Assembly: GCA_963556495.2 (NCBI GenBank)
Contig: OY747704.1
Location: 39,143,001 to 39,207,000 of the forward strand
Length of the DNA stretch: 64,000 nucleotides
Direction of reading: 5' to 3'
DNA from: Valencia hispanica
Lineage: Eukaryota > Chordata > Actinopteri > Cyprinodontiformes > Valenciidae
Shown: positions 56,401-64,000 of the stretch, piece after piece
How positions within the stretch are numbered: the stretch's first letter is position 1
Layout of the letters: each line of letters opens with the position of its first letter
Notes under the pieces: model-generated
The model's input: only the letters and a program-made list of their open reading frames with translations
Told to the model about the DNA's origin: nothing
Databases searched by the model: none
Translations under genes and position numbers: made by a program

Positions 56401-56640
56401 CTTTAATCGAACTCTAGTTTGTTTGTCCCGAAAGTCTGGTTCGTTTGGGGAGGTGTGAATGCGCAATCAAACTCTGATGCGGACCAAAGAAGTGGGCTCT
56501 GGTCTACCAAAAAAAAACTAGGTCTCAGCTCAGTTGAAGTGAACGCAGGGGTAGTTCAGTTGCATATGTGAATGCCATTCAGGCCGGGACCGCTCCAAAA
56601 CCAGGAAGCGGAATAAAGCGGGCATTCTGGGTAAATAAAT
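53463..56640. mobile_element. DNA-transposon relic split by the RTE/Rex3-like LINE
   Basis: The left piece (53463-53489, 'agggtgcattcacaccagcc') and the right piece (56381 to about 56640: 'cgaactctagtttgtttg', 'gcggaccaaag') belong to a fish repeat whose ends read 'gtgcattcacacc' / 'ggtgtgaatgc'. It looks like a non-autonomous hAT- or Harbinger-type element, and the LINE sits inside it. Confidence 0.45.
53490..56380 (-). mobile_element. RTE/Rex3-like LINE, 5'-truncated, with 15-bp target duplication
   Basis: The insert of 2891 bp is flanked by the perfect 15-bp duplication caccagccctgttta (53475-53489 and 56381-56395). It lies on the minus strand, with its 3' tail of ggat units at 53490-53510. 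Minus-strand coding order: endonuclease (56383 to 55337, with [12 protein letters not shown] and PTDHYLV), linker, reverse transcriptase (VVVPLFKKGDHRVCSNYRGI, QCGFRPGRGTLDQ, LFADDVVLLAS) and the C-terminal domain (FLRRVSGLSLRDRVRSS, RWLGHLVRMP). The extreme N-terminus of the endonuclease is cut off by the 5' junction. In-frame stops (near 55335, 54915, 54508, 54075) and frameshifts (near 55190 and 54600) inactivate it. The text is closest to Rex3. Confidence 0.85.
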
Positions 56641-56973
56641 CCAAAAAGACTGCACAAAAACAACTCTGCCTCGTTTTCTGCTGTTGGACCAAAGCCATGG
56701 TTACTGGACCATGGGAGTTATGAATGCCCAAAACCCCAAAGAAATTAGTTGCTTCCCTGAACTCAGTCTCTTTTACCTGTGAGCCACTGCAAGGCTTCCA
56801 TCTGGGGAGAAATCAGCGCTTTAAACTTTCCTTCCTTTGCTGGCAAGAGGAGGGATCCAAAGACACAACAGTCTGCTGATCGTTGACTGGGTAAACAGTA
56901 TATGGCCGATGGAATAAGTCCTGAGACTGATTTGCATAAAACCCTGCAAAAACAATCTTTGAATTACAGATTC

Positions 56974-57034
<61 letters not shown>

Positions 57035-58861
57035 CTGCCCACGATAGGGGAACGAAGATGAACTAAGCTAGATAAACCGAATGTCCCAAGTTCTGCTAGC
57101 GCCAACCACTGTTAGCACCCCACATGCAGCTGCAGCTAACTAACCAGCAACGAGCTGGTTTTGTTCCTTTAACGCTGATTCCCCAGAAAACAGAGCCATC
57201 CTACCATGGAGATCTAAGAATCGTTCAAGAAATGTTGTGTCTGGACATAGATAGATTAGCTTGGGACATACAATTAAAGGAGTGTTTTGATTTTCTATTT
57301 CACTGTGTTTTTGCTGCATTTTTAAGATTTCCTTTTTCCTTTGTTTGGGAATAAACAGTGTTTTGAAAGGTTTCTGACCGATAGAATAAGTCGTTTGAAA
57401 TCATTCAACATGAGTTACTCTGTCCGACCGGAGTTTTACCTTTGTTCTTTGGTGCTAAGCTAAGCTGGCTACATACATTATCTCCGCAAGCTTCATCTGA
57501 TTAGTGCGGCCTGCTTTTTGCAGACCGCTAACACTCATAAACAATACAGATTGCTACCTACTTTATTCAAAATACAGATCGACTTTAAAATAGTTTAAAC
57601 ACCGAAAACTAATCGTATAAGTTGTTTTTGAAACCACCTTCTTAGTATGTCAAAATACTAAATTTGGTCAATCACTGCGGTGACGATCCATAACATAGAA
57701 TCAATTCTCCAAAGGTTATTGATTTATAATCATTTAGAATTTTAATATACAGTCTATGTTTATAATTCAGCAGATAATTTAATGAAACATTACTTCCTCC
57801 AAATAATGTTGTCTTTACTTCTGGTTGCATTGTAAATTGCTTGTTTGAAAACAGACCCAAAGGTGCTAATTAGTCTACTAAACTAATCACAGTTAGTTTA
57901 AAATTAACTTAGCTTAACTTCCAAAACCCTAAAATACAAGCCTTGGTCTTTAAGAATACATATTCATACTGAACTGTGACATCATGATCGATTTATTGGT
58001 TATTGTTTCTACTTCTTTGCATAATTGTCCATTTTACTGTTTTACTTTTGGTAGTGAGTTTTGTTATTCATTCATCTTTTACTCAGTAGTTTAGTTGTGT
58101 GTCACTAGCTTTGTGAGTTTGTTGATTAAAGTATTTTGACTGGAAAGTTGAATTATTTTTGTAATAAAGTCCTGTATTTTGGAAAGTCGTTGTTTGTTAT
58201 TATTCCACAAACATATGTAGTGACTTGCTGTTCAAAGAACGCCAAGAACTTATTCCTTCATCTATTGTTTAATTACCTCATCCTTATATTGCAAGTAATC
58301 ATAAACATTAACTGAGACTGAACTATTTGGCTATTATTTTCCTGGATCCCAGGATGGTGATTTTGACATAAAATAATTGATCTTATTAATAATTGCCCAA
58401 AGCAATTATTCCTAATTATTCATAGCATCCCAGAATAATTGTGTCTCGGCCCTCTCCTAAATTGCGGCGGGTCTATTTTTTTAAGCGCTACTCTTCTAAA
58501 ACGCATCAAGCTCAGAAGTTTAGATCGGGCCAGACAGGAAATTAGACATGGGAGCAGTGTAAATCCCCAAAATTTTGAAATAAAAGACATGTGTAGATTT
58601 CTGATTGCATAACTATGAAAAACCAAAACAAATGTCATTACCTGTGACACCAGGTATGAAGTCAATGAGTCTGTGGGTCTAATTTGTCGGTTTTCATCAT
58701 GGACAACGAGAAGTGAATCCCTGAAGTGGAGAATCACCCAATTTATATGATAGCAGTGAACATTTTTACAAGGATAACAAGAAAAAAGAGAAGGCATGTA
58801 CAGAAGTATCTGCAGTTTTGGGAGTGGATAGTGGTTTATGATACTTATTAAGATATAATGA
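56641..58861. other. Intergenic sequence
   Basis: AT-rich apart from the (GA)n tract. No gene or clear transposon recognised. Confidence 0.45.
56977..57033. repeat. (GA)n microsatellite
   Basis: About 28 GA units. Confidence 0.95.
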
Positions 58862-59306
58862 TGGCATGGTTTTACTAAACTGCCTGACCCACATGTACGA
58901 AACTCTCAGAAGACCAATCGGATTTTAAAGGTTTATTGAAATGCGTGAGATGGTGGCAGATTCTGGAACCGGGAAACTGCTGGGAACCAAGAGGGGAAAG
59001 AACTGGAACCAGAAACTGCTGGGGACCGGAAGTTGGTAATAGGAGTAAGAGATGAGAATATGTTTGTAGCATGGAATATATAGATCTTGAGGTGAGTTCT
59101 TACAGGTGGTGGAGAGTGGAGACGTCATGGAAGAAGGAGTGGAAGCTGGGTGAGGATCCATGTGGTGGCTGACCAGAAAGGGGTTACTGGAGTCCGGAAA
59201 CAGGAACAGGTGGAAGGTGAGTATTGAATATGATAGGTAATAATTGATGATTGAAGATGATCTTAGTGGTTGTGGTTGGAGGGTGGACAGGAGGCACTTT
59301 AGACGG

Positions 59307-59342
<36 letters not shown>

Positions 59343-59739
59343 GGATAGCTGGAGTCTCTGATGGTTGACGGAGTGGAGACTGGAGGATGATGATGGAACT
59401 GAGGCGCTGACAATCAGTCGTGGAAGCTTGAACAGGTAGATTCTTGAACTTTAAACGAACTTTGAGATGAGATCTTCAGAGACATGAAAACCTGGAGGCA
59501 GAGAGATGAAGAAGGTAAGTTGAGGAAGGTTGTAGCTCAGGAACTCAGAAAAATAAAGCATTAAGTCGGAGGGCCTGGTCTATCAGATAAGGTTCAACGC
59601 TCAGGCGCTGAAGGACTGACTGCCAAAACATACCTGCAGAACTCCTCCCACCAGGACTGAGCACCAGTTCCTCCACAGTGCCATCTACTGGACAACCTGC
59701 AAAAAGACTTAAGCAAAACCATTACCCAGAATTCTGACA
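58862..59739 (-). mobile_element. Candidate solo LTR, minus strand
   Basis: On the minus strand it starts TGTCAGAATTCTGGG and ends CCATGCCA. AATAAA occurs close to the 3' end (minus-strand ttcaataaacc, from 58931-58941), followed by 'gtacatgtgggtc', a typical fish gypsy-type LTR ending. Flanks read aatga on the left and aatgt on the right, so a 5-bp target duplication would need one mismatch. The interior is purine-rich and holds a (GAT)n tract. Confidence 0.4.
59307..59343. repeat. (GAT)n microsatellite
   Basis: About 12 GAT units. The minus-strand His run that it encodes is an artefact. Confidence 0.95.
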
Positions 59740-59949
59740 AATGTAATATTTTTCCCTGCATACCCTTTAAGTTATGCAATTGCAATTCTGCTGTGATTTC
59801 ATGATCTCCCGGGACTAGCTGAATGGAACGCTTTGACGCTTTGTGATACGCGTCTAAAATGCTCCCGATGGAAAGGGACGTCCTGCAAAACTTGCAAGTA
59901 AAACGCATCTATTTTATTACGCGGCGCTTATGTGTCCGATGGAAAGCAG

Positions 59950-60300
59950 GGATCACACACCACAGAGGTCTTCACATAACAGCTGAATTTATACTGAGAT
60001 TAAATTAAATACAACTGGACTCTTTTTTTCTCTCTGAGTTGTTTTCAATGTGGTAGACAGGACATGTGTGAGAAAAAAAACGGAATCTTCTGGATTTTAT
60101 TTAGAGGAATCAGATCAAAGAGGGTTGAATACAAATGCACAGAAACCTTAGATTTTATTGGTAAAAAAAAATTGAAATGAGGTATCATTTTCATACCGCA
60201 TCACGACTTTGTATTGATCTATCACATAAGATCACCAATGAAATACATAGACGTTTCAAGCTGTAAACTGAAAACAATATGCAAAAGTACTGTACATGTA
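59950..60300 (+). mobile_element. Right end of a Tc1-like transposon
   Basis: 'cacataacagctgaatttatactgagatt', 'gggttgaatacaaatgcaca', 'tattgatctatcacataa' and the terminus-like 'aatatgcaaaagtactgtac' follow the order of the right end of the family seen at 12.5 and 24.95 kb. The left half is absent. Confidence 0.55.
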
Positions 60301-61020
60301 TTATATGCCTACTCTAAGTCGACTTTGAAAAGTTCCAAAATCTTTGCTTAAAACTCCTCTGAATTGTAAATTAACATGAACAACTCTGCAGGGCAGTACC
60401 TCATAGTCAGGAAGAACGCATGCTGTATCAGGTCAGACTTTGCCTCAACTTCCTGTGTGCATTTATTTAGCTTCACTGCCTCTACACACAAACACACAGA
60501 GCTGCAGCTCTGACATGAAGCTCATTCCAGCTCCGTCATGCATCAGTGGAATAATTTACCTAACCTTTGTTGATCTGTAGACCAAAAACAACCAACTGTC
60601 TACATGATCTTTTAATTCATCTGAAAAAGACCCCTGGGACAAAATCTTAAGATGAATTGTGACTTCATATATCTCATACTTCCCTTTGTATATCGACAGT
60701 TGCGATTCTAGACCAGATTCATCATTGGACCATGGCGGACCCAGTATTTTTTCAGAGGGGGACAGAACAAAAGAACGAAAACCCCCCCCCCAAAAAAAAC
60801 CCAACAACAACTGGGCGATATTCCGTTGTTTAATATATTAAGTGTGTCAAAGAGACACTTGCAGCTCTGGATCTAGAGGGTGCTGCCCCCTGATCTAGCA
60901 GATGAAAACTGTGGTTCTATCTCAATACAGCTGGAGCTAAAAGTGCAACACCAACATTTTTAATCATTGAATTTTAATCAGAGACAGCTAACCTGAATTT
61001 GAAGTTAATAATTATTATAG
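60301..61020. other. Intergenic sequence with a probable transposon relic
   Basis: A block around 60700-60900 with a C run (60781-60792) and 'catcattggaccatggcggacc' resembles a decayed DNA transposon that I cannot name. No gene seen. Confidence 0.35.
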
Positions 61021-61217
61021 CTATTTTTCTCGCTGTCTGCTGAGGGAGGAGCAGCTGCTCTCTGTCTCTCTCCAGATCCGTTCACTTATTTTCTTTTCTG
61101 TTTGCTTTTCTTGTTTTCTTTCTTAACCTTTTCTTAGTTACTTTATTTTCCCAGCCCCTGGAGTTACTGTATTGGACCAGATCTCTTCTTGGATTACTTT
61201 TCTATGGACTTATCAAC

Positions 61218-62483
61218 ATGGCTTTTTGCTCAGCTGAGGATTTTGAAAAACTCCTCCACAGAATTGAGGGCATTGAAACGAAGCTACGTCGTCTGGAAAT
61301 TCATTTTGATCTCCACGCTGATTATGGACAAAATGAAACAACTTTACCTTTACCTTTGAATACAAACAGCCCTGTGTTACATAGGTCTAACCGTGTCACA
61401 GAGACTCCCTACAGGCGTCTGAGCGGCAGAACTCCGCACTATAATGAAAACTGGCCAGCTTTAAAACGCATGAAATCAACCCCAGCCCGTTCTCCGAGGA
61501 AGAAAAAACAAAAGAAACTCCGACACAGAGAAACCTCTGAACCCAGAACTGCCGCTTCTGCTAAAAGTGAACAATAGAGGTTTCAGCCAAAAACAAGAGA
61601 TATTTCTCCACCTGGAATCCCGCTGAAAAACAGATTCGCAGCCTTGAGTTCCCCGAAAGATGACGCATCCCCCGGGACCAGTCAAAGCCACCAGGAGAAA
61701 CCCAGCCGCATCAAACGGACACATAACAAAGTAAGAGCGCCCCCGGCAAAGACTGTTATCATACAAGACGGATCAATTAATGGAATTGAGGCATTTTGTA
61801 GCAAGAATACCAATGTTTATAGCTGCTACAAAAATACAGTGAGAGAAATATCAGAAAAAATCACTAAAATCTTGGACCAACATCCTGCTTTGGAAAAGCT
61901 CGTCATTCACGCTGGATCAGCAGATATCGCGATGAGACAATCAGAGATTCTGAAGAGAGACTTTTCTGATCTCCTACAGAGACTTGATGGACTTAACGTA
62001 AACATCCTCATCAGCGGACCAGTCCCTGAAGGGAATGATGAAAGATTTAGCAGACTCCGCATGCTCCATAAATGGTTGAAGAAACAATCAGCTGAGAAGT
62101 CGTTCACATTTATTAATAATTTCAAAGTATTTGGAAGTGCGAATCATCTGTTCAAAGCAGGAATGCGCTATTTGAACAGGTCCGGAGTAAGGCTGTTAGC
62201 AGCCAACATTTTTTCTTATCAACATCAGAAAGCAAAACACTTGCTCCCAAAAGCTGACCTTGAGGCGCCCATGGATATCAGTGAACAAAAACAGCAAGTC
62301 ATGATGACACCACAGGACCGAACAGATAAACAACCATCAGAGATTAAGTCTTCATCTTCCTGTGACTCAGCCACATCAAATGAGTCTCCATTTAGAAACT
62401 TTACAGACAGACTGAACGAGCAAATCAAATTTGGGACACAATTAACACCTAAACTTAGACTACACCAAAACGCCTGGGACTAG
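61218..62483 (+). pseudogene. LINE ORF1 with SGNH-esterase-like domain, one amber codon
   Basis: From ATG 61218 to the TAG at 62481-62483 a single frame is open except for an in-frame TAG at 61575-61577; 421 codons in all. Order: a short N-terminal coiled coil (FEKLLHRIEGIETKLRRLEI), a basic stretch (SPRKKKQKKLRHRE, just before the amber), NRFAAL, then an SGNH/GDSL-like domain from about 61755 to 62225 (VIIQDGSINGIEAF; LVIHAGSADIAMRQSEILKRDF; LFKAGMRYLNRSGVRLLAANI), and a low-complexity tail. ORF1 esterases are known in CR1/L2-type LINEs. At the expected catalytic positions this copy has Gly for Ser, Ala for Asn, and Gly and Tyr for the Asp and His of D-x-x-H. Confidence 0.75.
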
Positions 62484-62535
62484 TGTCCATAAGCCTGGGA
62501 GCTTCCCCCCACTGATTATTACAGATATCTGATAT

Positions 62536-64000
62536 TTGAGGGAACCGGGCAATAAATCCACCCCTACCGTCTCCCAGAATTCACCCGGCACCCCTGAGGC
62601 TATATCAGTGATTATCAGCAGCAGGAAACATAAACCGTTAACCACACGCTCTCATATTAAACAAAATCTCAAATTGATAACCTGTCAGAAGGTTCAGCTG
62701 CCCATCATCACAATACTTAAGTTAGCTTTATTAAACATTAGATCTCTATCCGGGAAGTCTTTTCTTATCAATGACTTCATCACTGAGCATAATTTAAACG
62801 CCCTTTTTTCATCAGAAACTTGGCTAGATGAAAATAACGAAACAACTTCATTAATAGAATCTAGTCCTCCAAATTATAATTTCTTAAGCGAGAACAGAAA
62901 ACACAAACGAGGCGGAGGTGTAGCCACCATCTTTCACAACTCAATGACTTTAAAAAGGTAACCCTGGGCACGTTTGATTCTTTTGAATACCTAGCCACCC
63001 AGATAAATGAGCCTAACAAAGCGTTATTTCTAAGTTTATATAAACCACCAAAACTTAACTCTAACTTCTTTAATGATTTCAATTACCTTCTTTCTGTAAT
63101 ATGTATCGACTATGACCAACTAATCATCGTGGGGGACTTTAACATCCATACCGACAACCCCCAAGATAGACAAGCAAAAACGTTAGATGATACTCTCCAC
63201 AACTTCGGACTGATCCAGCATGTCAAACAACCAACACACAATAAAGGACACACTCTGGACTTAATTATCAGCAAAGGTTTAAATATTTCTGACATCTCTG
63301 TAATTAATATTGCATTATCTGACCATTTCTGTATTTTCTTTCAAAGTACCATCTCTGCAAAATTATCCAGCCACAGTAAGACCACTATAAAAAAGCGTTT
63401 TCTAGGGGACAGTTCAGTAGAAACCTTTAAACGTATTTATCCTTCCACCACATCTCCCAACTCAAACTCAGTAAATAAGTTGGTAGATAATTTCCTTGCG
63501 AAAATCTCAGACATCATGGATTCCATTGCTCCAACTAAAGTGAAAGTAGTCTCAGGTAGAAAGAAGTCTCCGTGGACACGTAATCCACTGGTACGTAGTG
63601 AAAAAAGAGAGTGTCGACGAGCCGAGAGAAAATGGCGGAAAACTCGACTCCAGGTTCACTGTGAGATCTACAAAGAGAGACTGAATAGATATCAGCTAAC
63701 TATAAAAGATGCTAGGGAATCGTTCTTTTCTGAAATCATCAACAGAAACATTAATAACGCACGGACTCTATTTGCAACAGTGGAAAGACTAACTAATCCT
63801 TTAGTGACAGTAGCCCCTGAACTAAACTCTACCAGGGCCTGCAATGAATTTGCCAGCTTTTTCACTGAAAAGATTCTAACAATTAGACGGTCAATCTGTA
63901 CCTCAATATCGAACCCACAACCAGTGCCATCCCCAATCAACAACAATGTAGAGAAAATGTCTGAATTCCACGAATTAAACCAGAACAGCCTTGAAAAAAT
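62536..64000 (+). pseudogene. LINE ORF2, endonuclease part, one frameshift, truncated by window end
   Basis: The first frame is open from about 62536 to a TAA at 62959-62961; the second continues from about 62958 to the window end without a stop. Joining them needs one base, apparently lost in an A run (62952-62956). Apurinic-type endonuclease motifs in order: LLNIRSL (Asn), SSETWLDE (Glu), GGGVATIF, LIIVGDFNIH (Asp, Asn), HTLDLII (Asp) and LSDHF (Asp, His). All catalytic positions are present. A basic linker (ECRRAERKWRKTRL) and the lead-in to the reverse transcriptase (FASFFTEKI) follow. Confidence 0.8.

Larger units (their letters stand above)
61021..64000 (+). mobile_element. L2/CR1-type LINE, 5' portion, continues past the window
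   Basis: A 5' UTR of about 200 bp leads into ORF1 (61218) and ORF2 (open from about 62536). The element extends beyond position 64000 before the reverse-transcriptase domain is reached. Only two lesions are visible in 2.8 kb of coding sequence, so it is far younger than the L2 fragments at 41.8, 47.8 and 51.8 kb. Its 5' boundary is approximate, because no target duplication can be sought without the 3' end. Confidence 0.8.

Noticed and set aside
58925..59413. 162-codon minus-strand frame with a His run
   Set aside because: Lies inside the candidate LTR; the His run is the GAT microsatellite, and the rest resembles no protein.

Overview
The window looks like a piece of a ray-finned fish (teleost) chromosome. 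Three intron-containing vertebrate genes lie on the + strand in the first 24.7 kb, and the rest is an AT-rich, gene-free stretch of transposons, microsatellites and possible regulatory sequence. The transposons (several Tc1-like lineages, L2-type and RTE/Rex3-like LINEs, a tRNA-derived SINE, candidate solo LTRs) are the usual teleost mixture. I searched no database: gene names come from recognising the spliced proteins, and all splice sites were read by eye.

Region 1 (about 3.4-10.3 kb) is nim1k, a Ser/Thr kinase of the AMPK-related group: a 5' leader exon and five coding exons give 475 residues. Three short upstream ORFs and the kinase ORF form a chain in which each stop abuts or overlaps the next start, which I consider the most interesting observation here. 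Region 2 (about 11.3-18.4 kb) is a creb3l3-type gene (ER-anchored bZIP factor): nine coding exons and 496 residues, ending in a site-1-protease-type motif and a lumenal tail. Region 3 (about 22.8-24.66 kb) is gadd45g: a TATA promoter, four coding exons and 159 residues. The 3 kb upstream hold a CpG-rich block and two further TATA-like sites. The three genes share direction but not an evident pathway; creb3l3 and gadd45g are both stress-responsive regulators.

Region 4 (24.7-61 kb) has no host gene that I can support. It holds six or more decayed Tc1-like elements, a SINE, three candidate solo LTRs (two with clean target duplications), L2-type LINE fragments, and a 2.9-kb RTE/Rex3-like LINE with a perfect 15-bp target duplication that split an older DNA transposon. 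CCAAT-box clusters near 36 and 40.5 kb are candidate regulatory sequence, perhaps for gadd45g.

Region 5 (about 61.0-64 kb, running off the end) is the 5' part of an L2/CR1-type LINE. ORF1 (coiled coil, basic stretch, SGNH-esterase-like domain) is open apart from one amber codon, and ORF2 carries a full endonuclease with one frameshift. The esterase-like domain keeps its scaffold but has lost every expected catalytic residue. I found no rRNA, tRNA, CRISPR or bacterial-type feature.
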